NCBI RefSeq assembly: GCF_000499845.2
Contig: NC_023753.2
Span: 16,678,193 to 16,742,192 of the forward strand
Direction of reading: 5' to 3'
DNA length: 64,000 bases
DNA from: Phaseolus vulgaris
Lineage: Eukaryota; Streptophyta; Magnoliopsida; Fabales; Fabaceae
Made by a program: the position numbers and the translations under genes. Every line of letters starts with the position of its first letter. Position 1 is the stretch's first letter. Positions 22,502-32,282 of this stretch are shown in pieces. Under the pieces are notes generated by a model. The model saw only the letters and a list, made by a program, of their open reading frames with translations, made no database searches and was not told the origin of the DNA.

Positions 22502-23113
22502 TGTACTGGCCAGACCTCAGACATTGGCTCCAAACATCGGCATCAGACATTGGCGTCAGATGATGAGTCACGAGGGACATCATGCATGTGGTGTGTATAG
22601 TACGTTCAGGTCTAGCACAAGTAAGTATCCCTTGGAGGCGCTAAGGCATGTAAGGGTTAGGGTTTCCAAGGAGAGACCGCAGCGCTGGTGCATGAGTTGG
22701 TACCCTGGCGGCCATACTGTTAAGATTATGCACTCCAAAAGAGGCAAGTCCTATGCGGCGGCTGCACTAAGCTTGTGCAACGCGTCACAGGATGCCTCGC
22801 CAGTAACCCTAATTCCACTTAAGGAAAGATCCTCGTGGGACAGGGAGTTTACCTAGATACAACCTATATAAAGGGTGGTAAGAACCCTAGAAAGGTACGC
22901 CGTTTCTAATACTGAAATTGCTTTACATACTTATTGTTTCTTAGCCCCAATACTGACTTGATCGTCGGAGTGCAATCAATTGGTAGGGCCCCCTACGTTT
23001 CAACGGAGCCACTCTCGACCACCCAAGGAGAGAGCAAAAACCACCAGGAAATAAGAGCAGAAACCACCATCTGCCTTTGAAGTCAACAGCTACTGAGTCA
23101 ACCAGCGAGAACA
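22502..23113 (+). repeat. 5' LTR of element F
   Basis: A 612-bp LTR starting TGTACTGGCCAGACC and ending GCGAGAACA directly before the primer site. Start and end resemble the LTR of element E (7820-8687). A TATA-like TATATAAAG lies at about 22864-22873. Confidence 0.75.
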
Positions 23114-23133
23114 TTTAGCGCCCATCGTGGGGC
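23114..23133 (+). other. Primer binding site of element F
   Basis: TTTAGCGCCCATCGTGGGGC follows the LTR end. It differs at two positions from the site of element E (TTTGGCGCCCACCGTGGGGC); both changes are G-to-A or C-to-T transitions. Confidence 0.7.
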
Positions 23134-23183
23134 CTGATAAAACTAGGTCCCATTCACAATCGTGTTGAGAGCTATCCAGCAAC

Positions 23184-24213
23184 ATGAGGAATACGAGGCA
23201 AGGTGCATCTTCACTAGAAGAAGGAGACAGCGTGTCCATGCAACAACTCATGAAGACCATTCACGCTCTCCAACAAGCTGTAGCAGCATCCAAGGCCAAC
23301 CAGAATAGGATTCTGGCTGAGGTTCAAGCCAAACAGGTAGCCAGCCAGAACCGATTCCAGGATGATTTGGCAGCGTTACGCGCAAACAATGAGGAACTGT
23401 GCAAGGCCAATGAAGAATTGCGCAGAGATTTGCAATGCATGGGTGAGCGTACAACTGATGAGCGAACCCTGCCCATACTGGTTAGGGCTCGCCCCATGCC
23501 GTTTTCGCAAGCAATCATGGACACTTTGAGATACCAGTCAGCTTCATGGGTCCAAAGATCGCCTTCACAGGCGTAGAGGACCCAAAAGCCCATATCACGA
23601 CTTTCCACATCCAGATGATGATCTCAAGAGGGAACGACGCCATGCACTGTAAGCTATTTATGAGTACGTTCTCAGTCACAACGTTGGACTGGTTCATCAG
23701 TCTCCTCTCCCAGATGGACACATTACCTCCTTCGACCAATTCTCAACATTATTCAGAGAACAGTACATGTTCAACTAGGCTCCCCCTCCTGTCTCTTACG
23801 ATCTCTTTAACGTAAAGCAATACCAGGGTGAGCCTTTGAAAGACTTCTTAAACAAGTTCGGGGCACTGGTGGTGAAGCTGCACACCAAAGACGAAGACAT
23901 GACGATACATGCCTTCAGACGATGAGTGCTGTCAGGACCTTTCAGTGACTCTCTGATAAGGTGTCAACCAAAGACGTAAAGCGAGATCCATCATAGAGCC
24001 ATAGCCCACATCGTTGCAGAGGAAGAGGTCACGAAAAAGCGCGAAAGCATTGGCCCAGTCTGACCTCAAGGAACTGGTCGTCCTCAGCCTGTGAGGGTAC
24101 ATGAGGCCACGACAGAGAAGAAAGCCACGGGGAAACAGCCGCCATATGAAGCAAGGAAGCCTTAGACCAGGGCACGTATAAACGAAAATTCCCCAACCAG
24201 ACACAGTGTTCGA
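23184..24213 (+). pseudogene. gag: Gag N-terminal and capsid-like region of element F
   Basis: The start at 23184 (MRNTRQGAS) matches element E. The coiled coil with KANQNRILAEV is followed by RARPMPFSQAIMD, then a frame change near 23540. The capsid-like region (GVEDPKAHITTFHIQMM, CKLFMSTF) runs to about 23760, with more frame damage before the Arg-rich part. Gag would form the particle that packages the RNA. It cannot yield a full protein. Confidence 0.8.
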
Positions 24214-25209
24214 ATGGACCTTCTAGAGCTGATTGCCATCCCTAATGTGGCAGACAGACTGAAGCCTCCATCGAAGACCGACAAGAGGCTAGGGCCCAAC
24301 AAAGACACTTGGTGCGAGTTCCACCAAGCCTTTGGCCACAGCCTGCACAACTGTTTGGCGTTAGGATTCCAGTTAGATGAACTGATGAGGAATGGTTTCT
24401 TGAAGGAATACCTACAAGAACCGCAGGGGGGTCCGACGTCAGCAGCCCCAGAAGAAGATCAGGGGCACGAGATGCCCATCCATAGGGAGATCAACACAAT
24501 CTCTGGAGGATTCTCAGGAGGAGGGTGCACCTTCTCCCAACGCAAGAAATATGCCAGAGAAGTGATGGCAGTAGAAGCCCAGGAGTCAGACCAAAGCCCC
24601 AAGCCTGACCTTATCTTCACCAAGGCCGACTTGCAGGATGTGATCCCACACGACAATGACCCAGTGGTGATCTTAGTGGTAACTGTGGGAAGAAAGGTAC
24701 ACCGTGTCCTTGTCGACCAGGGAAGCTCGGCCGACGTAATGCTCTGGTCGACCTTCAACAAACTACAGCTATCTCCTGACCAGTTGAGACCTTACGATGG
24801 TTGTTTGTATGGTTTCGCTGGAGACAAGATAGAAGTGTGTGGACACGTAGAGTTGAGGACAACTTTCATTGAAGGCACGGCTTCCCGCACTGTTAACATA
24901 AGGTATCTTGTTGTTAATGCTCCCTCATCCTATAACATACTTTTGGGCAGGCCCACTTTGAACTGGATCGGAGCAGTAGCCTCTTCGAGGCATATGAAGA
25001 TGAAGTTTCCTTCCCTTGAGGGAATGGTGATCACTATCAAGTCTGATCAGAAGGAGGCCAAAAGGTGCTATGAGAACAACCTCAAAACAAGGAGAGAAAT
25101 GTACGTCGTCACCTCCCAATCTCCAAGGGAAGAAAGGGGTCACCCGTGCCGAGATCTCCCGGGAGAGAAGACCCGAGCCCGCAGAAGAAGTGCTGGTGAG
25201 AGAGGTTAG
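24214..25209 (+). pseudogene. Gag zinc finger and protease of element F (331-codon open stretch)
   Basis: Open for 331 codons. The TAT-type zinc finger CEFHQAFGHSLHNC (C-x2-H-x4-H-x4-C) is near residues 32-45. A linker follows, then FSGGGCTFSQRKKYAREV, then the protease with VLVDQGSSADVM (catalytic Asp intact, near residues 166-177) and the flap-distal motif YNILLGRPTLNWIGA. It ends in a frame change before RT. It shows what element E had before the stop in its active-site loop. Confidence 0.85.
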
Positions 25210-25279
25210 GGGTAAGAAGTTCAAACTTGGCAAATCCTTAGGCAAAGAAGCGCAGGACCAGATTACGAGGTCATAACAT

Positions 25280-26125
25280 GGCACCTAGGTGCCTTCGCAT
25301 GGTCAACCTCAGACATGCCTGGCATTGACCCCAATTTCTTGTGTCATCATCTCACCATGGACCCACAGGTCATACTTGTTGGCCAGAGGAGGAGGAAGTT
25401 CAATGATGAAAGGTGTCAGGTCATCAGGGAAGAAACCAGAAGCTGCTGAGCGCTGGCCACATCACGGAGATCCAATACCCAGGGTGGCTGGAGAACATAG
25501 TGTTGGTCAAGAAGGGCAGCGGGAAGTGGAGGATCTGCGTCGACTTCACGGACTTGAACAAAGCCTGCCCAAAGGACTCTTACCCGCTGCCCAACATTGA
25601 CGCCCTGGTAGACAGCGCATCAGGATGTAGACTTCTTAGCTTCCTGGATGCTTTCTCTGGATATAACCAGATCCGAATGCATCCCAGGGACGAATGCAAG
25701 ACGACGTTCATGATGAAGCTCTCCTATTACTATTATAGGGTGATGCCTTTTGGGCTCAAGAATGTAGGAGCAACCTATCAGAGGTTGATGGATTGAGTGC
25801 TCGCATCCATGATAGGGCGAAACGTCCAGGCATATGTGGACGACATGGTGGTCACCTCCAGGCGAAGGACCAGCACGCCGCTGATTTGGAGGAGCTATTC
25901 ACCACGATAGCCAAGTATGGACTGAAACTAAACCCCGAAAAATGTGTGTTTGGGGTAGAGTCAAGCAAGTTCTTAGGGTTCCTATTCACTGAGCGTGGGA
26001 TAGAGGAAAACCCTGAGAAGTGCGCTGCGATTATAGCCATGAGGAGTCCGATCTCGATGAAGGAAGTGCAACAGTTGACAGGATGGATGGCCGCTTTATC
26101 TCGATTCGTGTAAGCAGGAGGGGAC
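25280..26125 (+). pseudogene. pol: Reverse transcriptase of element F
   Basis: RT fingers and palm are spread over two frames. The first holds GHITEIQYPGWLENIVLVKK, GKWRICVDFTDLNKACPKD and MPFGLKNVGATYQRLMD to a stop at 25796. The second holds the catalytic box YVDDMVV (about 25842-25862), FVES-type thumb and PISMKEVQQLTGWMAALSRFV. The E copy has YMDDMVV. The break at 25796 alone prevents a functional enzyme. Confidence 0.85.
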
Positions 26126-26139
26126 AAGAGGCACCCCTA

Positions 26140-26984
26140 TTTCCAGTGTTTAAAGAGGAACAACAGGTTCGTATGGACCAAGGAGTGCGAAAAATCGTTT
26201 CTCAAGTTGAAGGAATATTAAGCCAACCCACCAGTATTGTGCAAGCCACAGATGGGTACCCCGCTTCAGTTGTACTTCGTCGTCACAGATCGGACGATTA
26301 GTTCGGTCCTTGTCCAGGAGCAGGACCATGCGCAAAAGCCAATATATTTTGTCAGCAAAGTTTTGCAAGGGCCTGAGGTGAGATACTAGGCCATAGAAAA
26401 GGCAGCCCTGGCAGTGGTGTTTTCAACGCAAAGACTTCGCCACTACTTCCAGAGTTTCACCATAATAGTAATGACAGACCTCCCCATTCACAAGGCCTTA
26501 CAGAAGCCCGATGTGGCAAGTCGAATAGTGCGTTGGGCGGTTGAGCTATTAGAGTTCGATGTACTGTACGAACCGAGAGGACCTATCAAAGGCCAGGTTT
26601 ATGCTGACTTCATAGTAGAGCTCTCCTTGGCAGCCGCACACCAAGAGGAAGCATGTTTCAGATGGGTCCTCTCTGTAGACGGATCCTCCAACCAGCAGGG
26701 TAATGGGGTTGGTGTCATTCTGGAAGGACTAAATGGGTTGCTAATTGAGCAGGCCCTACGTTTTGCCTTCAAGGCTAGTAACAACAAATCTGAGTATGAG
26801 GCCTTGATTGCAAGAATGTTGCTGACCAAAGAGATGGGTGCTAAGAGTTTGCTGGCAAAGAGTGACTCCCTGTTAGTAACAGGACAAATTACGGGAGAAT
26901 ACCAGGCCAAAGACCCTCAGATGGCCGCATACCTAGAGTATGTCAAGATTCTAAAGGAGACTTTTGCGGTGTTCGAGTTAGTAC
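26140..26984 (+). pseudogene. RNase H and archaeal-type RNase H of element F
   Basis: The first RNase H segment is damaged (stops near 26220 and 26386). From 26414 a 199-codon open stretch includes DVLYEPRGPIKGQVYADFIVE and the second RNase H with VDGSSNQQGNGVGVILEG, NNKSEYEAL and AKSDSLLVTGQITGEYQ, which match the acidic catalytic positions of the TAT aRNH. The frame is cut at 26984 by element A and resumes at 33406. Confidence 0.85.
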
Positions 26985-28121
26985 TGTTGAACCTTGTGGT
27001 GTTCAAGTTTTGAAGAATCCAAATCCTTTGAAGGATGTTGAAGCCTCTGCTATGCTTGATGTTGCTGTGCTGGTTTAAGCTTTGTTCTGGGGTAGTTTAT
27101 ATGTTGTAATCCACCCTGTGATTAAATCTAAAGCATTAGCATTCTCAATCTTTGTGAAAGTAAAATGCTTTCAAACTAAGTTAAAACAACCGATTGTTTT
27201 GTCGAAACAACCGATTGTTTATACTTAGATATTTTGAGAAAAAATTGAAAACTATTTTGAATGGTTGAACTGTTAAAGTACCAAAACAACCGATTGATTC
27301 GAGGAAACAACCGATTGTTTGTTTTGGGACCATAACATAAAAACTGTTTTCTCTTTGACTGAGCTTTAAATGTTTTAACTGCTTACGCTCCAGTCATTAA
27401 ATGCTTTGATCAATCTTTTAATGCAATTTAAGAGTTTGTTAAGATTTGATAACAAACTACATCTTTGAATAAATTCAGAAAAACAGATTTGACAATTAAG
27501 AATCTTTGACAAAGTTTTTCCAAAGAGTTTTTTTTTTCAAAGTGCTGAGATTGCTAAGAGTTTGTGATTGATCAAAGTGTTGGAATAGGATTATGCTTGT
27601 ATTGATTTTAGATTATCTTTTGTAACAAGTGTAATCCTTGTACTCTGTTGAACAATTCGTTTCTATGTTTGCTGAGATTGGCTGTGTGTTCTTGAGGTGT
27701 TCAAGATCAGCAATCTTAGTGTTGGCCAAGGAGAGTGTGTTTCTTGAGGTGTTCAGGTCATTCTCTTGGTTGTTGTGTAAGTGATCAAGTGGTGATTGCT
27801 TAGTGGATTTCCTCAGGGTTTCTGAGAAGACTGGATGTAGCTCTGGTTTGGAGTGAACCAGTATAAACAACTGTGTACAATCTCTCTATCTCTAACTCTT
27901 TAAATTCAGTTTATTTGTTGTTTGCTGGTATAAAGAACCGATTGTTTCTACGAAACAACCAATTGTTTTTCTGGTACTGCAGCTTTTGCTTACTGTTTTG
28001 GCTAACTGAATTGCTGAATCAATTGGTTCCTGAGATAAATTCATTATAGTTTTGAAAAGTTTGCGAAAACCCTCTTTAAACAAGTCACCCCCCCTCTAGT
28101 TTAAAGCCATATTTTCTAACA
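26985..28121 (+). repeat. 5' LTR of element A
   Basis: 1137 bp. Palindrome words AAACAACCGATTGTTT occur in close pairs at about 27183-27220, 27283-27321 and 27936-27967. Its R-U5 part ends CCCCCCCTCTAGTTTAAAG then CCATATTTTCTAACA, next to the primer site. Confidence 0.9.
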
Positions 28122-28122
28122 A

Positions 28123-28140
28123 TTGGCATCAAGAGCTTGG
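28123..28140 (+). other. Primer binding site of element A
   Basis: TTGGCATCAAGAGCTTGG, one base after the LTR. It is close to the initiator tRNA-Met complement TGGTATCAGAGC, with one substitution and one extra A. Element G has the same form (TTGGCATTAAGAGC at about 46239). Confidence 0.65.
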
Positions 28141-28181
28141 TTCGTGAAAGTTATTCAAGTTGATCCTAAAAATATTTTTAA

Positions 28182-29903
28182 ATGGCTGATAGACTACCTT
28201 TTGGGGAAGATGCTTCAATTAACAAACCACCTTTGTTTTGTGGTTTGAACTACCAGTTTTGGAAAGTAAGAATGAAAATATTTATGGAATCTCTTGACAA
28301 AGGAATTTGGGATGCAATTGAAAATGGTCCTTTTATCCCAAAGTTTGAAAATGATGGATCTGTCACTGAGAAGCCATGGTCTCAATGGACTGATGCAGAA
28401 AGCAAAAAGGCCAAATTCAATTGCATTTCCAAAAATATTATAACCTCTGCTTTAAATTCTGATGAGTTTTTCAGGGTCTCGCAATGCAAATCATCAAAAG
28501 AAATGTGGGACACTTTGGAAGTCACTCATGAAGGAACAAATGAGGTGAAAAGAGCTAGAAAGCATGCTCTCATCCAAGAGTATGAGATGTTTAGAATGCT
28601 TAAAGGAGAAACAATTGTTGAGGTGCAGAAAAGGTTTACGCACATCATCAATCACCTTATGAGCCTAGACAAGATCTTTGATAAAGAAGAGCTGAACATC
28701 AAGATCTTGAAATGTCTTGATAGAGCATGGCAACCAAAGGTAACTGCTATTTCCGAATCTAAAGATCTAACATCATTAAGTGTTGCTTCTTTTTTTGTTA
28801 AGCTTAGGGAACATGAGCCAGAGATGAATAGACTCAATGTTCAAGAGAGTGAAGATAAGCACACAAGGAGCATAGCCTTGAAAGCATCCAAACACAAGGG
28901 AAAACAAGATTCTAGTGATGAGGAAAACCTTAGCTTGCTGTCAAGAAAATTCAGCAAATTCCTAAAGAGAAACCGCAATAAAGACAACAACAAGGATAGG
29001 TATGGAAACAAGAAACCCAATGAATTCAATTCAAATAACTATACTTGTTTTGGTTGTGGTGAGCAAGGTCATATAAAGGCAGATTGTCCTAACAAGAGCA
29101 AAGAGAAAAAGACTAGTTACAAGGAGAAGAAAGGCAAGACAAAAAGAGCCTACATAGCTTGGGATGAAAATGAGGTGTCATCATCAAGTTCTTCATCAAG
29201 TGAAGATGAAAAAGCAAACATATGTTTGGTAGCTGAAAATGATGATGAATCTTGCAGCTCAAGTGAGGTAAGTTCATGTGTTTCCTTAAATGAACAAAAT
29301 TATAGTGAATTACTTGAAGCTTTTCAAGAAACACATGATGAAGCTAATAGATTGGTTCTTTCAAAAAACCGATTGAAAGATCTTAACAGTTGGCTTGAAA
29401 AGAAAGTTAAATCACTTGAAGAGGATCTGGAAAAAGCAAAAAGTGATTTTGAAAAATTGGAAAATCATTTCAAAAATGCCTCTTGCAAGTGTGATACTCT
29501 CATTTGCACAAATTGTGAAAATCTTGAGAAAAAGGTTCACTATCTTGTTGAAACTGTGGACAAGCTTTCAAAGGGGAAATCAAACTTTGAGAATGTCTTG
29601 ACATCTCAAAGCTATGTTTTTGGAAAGGCTAGTTTAGGCTTTAATCCACAGAACAAGCAAGATAGGTTTTCAAAAAGTTTTTCAAGAAAATCAGAAAAAC
29701 AACCGATTGTTAAGACGAAACAACCAGTTGTTACATGCTTTTACTGCATGAAGAAAGGCCACTCTGTTAGGTTATGTAAAATTAGAAAATATTCTGTTCC
29801 AAGAGGTTTTATGAAATGGATTCCTAAGGGATGTGATGTTTCTAACTGCAAAGAAAAGTCAAACGGACCCAAATTTGTAAGGAGACCAAATCTTGCTACT
29901 TGA
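28182..29903 (+). CDS. gag: Gag protein of element A (UBN2-type Copia gag, two CCHC knuckles)
   Basis: An open frame of 573 codons starting at the first ATG after the leader. Residues 1-230 form the Copia gag domain (LFCGLNYQFWKVRMKIF, WDAIENGP, KEMWDTLEVTHEGT, IQEYEMFRMLKGE). A basic Lys/Asn segment precedes knuckle 1, CFGCGEQGHIKADC (289-302). A Ser/Asp/Glu-rich acidic stretch (330-365) and a coiled coil (about 390-470) follow, then knuckle 2, CFYCMKKGHSVRLC (519-532). Gag forms the particle and binds RNA. Just before knuckle 2 the palindrome word of the LTR is read in frame as KQPIVKTKQPVV. No protease follows. The copy in element G is broken at many sites, so this one is notably intact. 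Confidence 0.9.
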   Translation: MADRLPFGEDASINKPPLFCGLNYQFWKVRMKIFMESLDKGIWDAIENGPFIPKFENDGSVTEKPWSQWTDAESKKAKFNCISKNIITSALNSDEFFRVSQCKSSKEMWDTLEVTHEGTNEVKRARKHALIQEYEMFRMLKGETIVEVQKRFTHIINHLMSLDKIFDKEELNIKILKCLDRAWQPKVTAISESKDLTSLSVASFFVKLREHEPEMNRLNVQESEDKHTRSIALKASKHKGKQDSSDEENLSLLSRKFSKFLKRNRNKDNNKDRYGNKKPNEFNSNNYTCFGCGEQGHIKADCPNKSKEKKTSYKEKKGKTKRAYIAWDENEVSSSSSSSSEDEKANICLVAENDDESCSSSEVSSCVSLNEQNYSELLEAFQETHDEANRLVLSKNRLKDLNSWLEKKVKSLEEDLEKAKSDFEKLENHFKNASCKCDTLICTNCENLEKKVHYLVETVDKLSKGKSNFENVLTSQSYVFGKASLGFNPQNKQDRFSKSFSRKSEKQPIVKTKQPVVTCFYCMKKGHSVRLCKIRKYSVPRGFMKWIPKGCDVSNCKEKSNGPKFVRRPNLAT

Positions 29904-30685
29904 AATTGTTTATGCAGGAAAAATAAAGAGAAAAAGAAGAATTGAGTCATCTGATCTAGCTGTTGAAGAAAAAGGCAGTCATTGAAGCTGAATCAATACT
30001 ATGCAAAAGACCTCAACAGTGAAGAGAAGCTTCTTGATCAAAAAGCACATGGCTCATTGAAGAATCAACATAAGGATAAGACTTTCCTTTATTTGTTCTC
30101 AATTTTTGTTTCAAAGTTCTTTCTTATGGTTAAACAATTTTTTTTTCAATGTCATATGCTTTAAACTGCTTCTGCTCATGGTTAAAATTCAAAATCAAGT
30201 TTTTAACTGTTGCAGAAAAACAACCGATTGTTTTGAGTCTGACAGCACTATGAAGAAATTGTTTTAATTGCTATTTTGAATTTCTATCCGTTGCAGATCA
30301 ATTTAAAAGAGAGAATCTTGGTCAAAGGATCTGTGTTGAAAGCTGACTATGTTTAGAAAGAAGTTACAACAGCTATAAAGGAATATATTCCAAAATCTTG
30401 GAAATTCAAGAGCCTTAATGACTAGTCAAAGATCACATGTGAAGACCATGTGATTTTCAGCTTTTTCTGACATTTTCTGTGCAGAGCAGAGTCAAGTGCT
30501 CACTCTCTGAAAACCAGGTACCCATTAATGAAATTAAATTCATATTGATTCTCTTACTGCTATAAAATCTGCTGCAGATTTCTTCCACGAGAACAACCAA
30601 TTGCAACATCTCTTGCAATATCTCTCGCAACATCTCTTGCAAAATTTTGTGAAGTGTGCTCTCCTCTGTTTTCGTCTCTGCTGTC
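29904..30685 (+). other. Spacer between gag and ORF2 of element A
   Basis: About 780 bp where pol would stand. It has no RT, RNase H or integrase similarity in any frame that I can see. It holds one palindrome word at about 30218 and acceptor-like TTGTTTATGCAG and CTGTTGCAG sequences. These might allow ORF2 to be expressed from a spliced RNA, as for env-like ORFs of Sireviruses (inference). Confidence 0.5.
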
Positions 30686-31888
30686 ATGGAATCAACTCCT
30701 CCAACCTCAAAGAGAGTCAAAACCAGGGCTGTAAGGTTTGGAGGAAGGCTAGAAGGCTGGTTTTCTGGAGACAATGATCTCATTGAGAAGTATAGGTATG
30801 AAACAAGTATCAAGAAGATAAACAACCCCAAGGTTGTATGCTTTGATTGGCTGAAAAGTCAAAAGCTTGATAATGTGAGAAGGCTGCTCAAGGATCAATC
30901 TCTCAGAAAGTTCCTGGAGATGAAGGGAAACATTTATCCAGATTTGGTGAGGGTGTTCTACACAAACTTGAAGTTTGAGGGAAACAATCTAGTTTCTCAT
31001 GTGAAAGGTGTAGAAATGGAGATAACTCATGAAGTATGGACTGCTGTTGCTGGACTTAAGTTCTCTGGTCTGAGAATCAACAAGGGAAACCTTGGTGTGG
31101 TGGAGGATTTTAACAAAATCCAATTCTACAAAAGTTGCTTGAAGAATAATCATGCTCAAGTTAATACATGCTCGGTTGGAGGTTTGAAACTTGATGAGAG
31201 ATTGCTTGCTTTCATTGTAACTTGGATTCTAACTCCAAGGGGGAGTAATCATTCTGTGATAACTGAAGAAGATCTGGTTTATATCTTCTACATCACCAAG
31301 AAAATCAAGATCAATTGGATTCATATAATCAAAGAACACATGCAAAAATCCATGAGGTTAGGTGATTATCATTATCCATATGCTGTTTTGATATCTAAAT
31401 TTATAATCTATTTTGAAGTTAATCTTGAAGATGAAACTTCTGAGCTGGTCAAGTCAACTCAAGAGTTGAACAATGGATCACTCAGCAAGATGGGTTTTAC
31501 CAAAGTAGGTGGGAAATGGATAAGCAAGGATGGTGATCATGGTGCCTCATCTAGTGGTGCTGCTAATCTTGAACAAGATGAACCTGCTGATATGGATGTT
31601 CAACATGAAGATCCACCTGAAGATTTTCAAGATGCTGGACCAAATGCTGATGATGGACATCAAGGAGAAAGGATGCAAACCATGTCGTCTTTTGAAAGAC
31701 TCATGGTGAATAGGCTTGATAGCTTTGCTGAAAATCAAAGGAGCCTCCATGATCTCTGTGTTAGTAATTTCCAAAGGATTGACACCAGGTTTGACAACAT
31801 GGATGCCAGGTTTATGACTCTGGATGAACAGATTGAAGCTGTTCAGAATCAAATCTTTGATCTTCAGTTTGCTGATGAAGAAGAATGA
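30686..31888 (+). CDS. ORF2 of element A, plant transposon-associated protein with C-terminal coiled coil
   Basis: Open frame of 400 codons from MESTPPTSKR; an in-frame ATG 30 bp earlier is less likely because the G copy shares only the later start. The N-terminal half (WFSGDNDLIEKYR, GNNLVSHVKGVEMEITHEVW, FIVTWILTPRGSNH, NWIHIIKEHMQKSM) resembles the plant transposon-associated domain often annotated putative plant transposon protein. An acidic linker follows, then a C-terminal heptad-like segment (RFDNMDARFMTLDEQIEAVQ). It occupies the place of the env-like ORF in Sireviruses, but I see no signal peptide or membrane segment. The function is unknown. Confidence 0.8.
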   Translation: MESTPPTSKRVKTRAVRFGGRLEGWFSGDNDLIEKYRYETSIKKINNPKVVCFDWLKSQKLDNVRRLLKDQSLRKFLEMKGNIYPDLVRVFYTNLKFEGNNLVSHVKGVEMEITHEVWTAVAGLKFSGLRINKGNLGVVEDFNKIQFYKSCLKNNHAQVNTCSVGGLKLDERLLAFIVTWILTPRGSNHSVITEEDLVYIFYITKKIKINWIHIIKEHMQKSMRLGDYHYPYAVLISKFIIYFEVNLEDETSELVKSTQELNNGSLSKMGFTKVGGKWISKDGDHGASSSGAANLEQDEPADMDVQHEDPPEDFQDAGPNADDGHQGERMQTMSSFERLMVNRLDSFAENQRSLHDLCVSNFQRIDTRFDNMDARFMTLDEQIEAVQNQIFDLQFADEEE

Positions 31889-32268
31889 AGGAAAAACAAC
31901 CGATTGTTTCGATAACCAATCGATTGTTTTTGGCTGATATTCTTGGTTTTTTAAAATTTCCTTCCTTCTGCTGTTGCTGCTTTAATTCTGATGTAATAAA
32001 AACAATATCTTGTTTGATCTCTTATCTTTGTCTATTTGTGAAGACAAATAGGGGGAGATATATGCTGTGTTTTAAGTTTCTGTTTTCAGTTGATAAAACA
32101 GTTTGGGTGATGTAATATGTTTCTGATATTAGGTGTTTTGAACTTTAACTGTTTATCTGTATGCTAACAAAAAATATCAGAAGTTCAATGTTTTGCTCAA
32201 AGTTCTATTGCAGGAACTGCTTCAGATTTAATCAGGTACAACACAAGCATCAGGGATTTGTCTTCATC

Positions 32269-32282
32269 AAATAGGGGGAGAT
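32269..32282 (+). other. Polypurine tract of element A
   Basis: AAATAGGGGGAGAT directly before the 3' LTR. A second copy of the same word lies about 225 bp upstream (near 32046-32059), after GAAGAC. Element G has the same pair (about 50124 and 50381). Multiple purine tracts are a known Sirevirus trait. Confidence 0.75.

Noticed and set aside
24459..24761. Minus-strand frame opposite the F protease
   Set aside because: Antisense shadow of a conserved coding region.
30686..31888. Retroviral-type envelope
   Set aside because: No signal peptide, no membrane span and no fusion-like segment in the visible frame.
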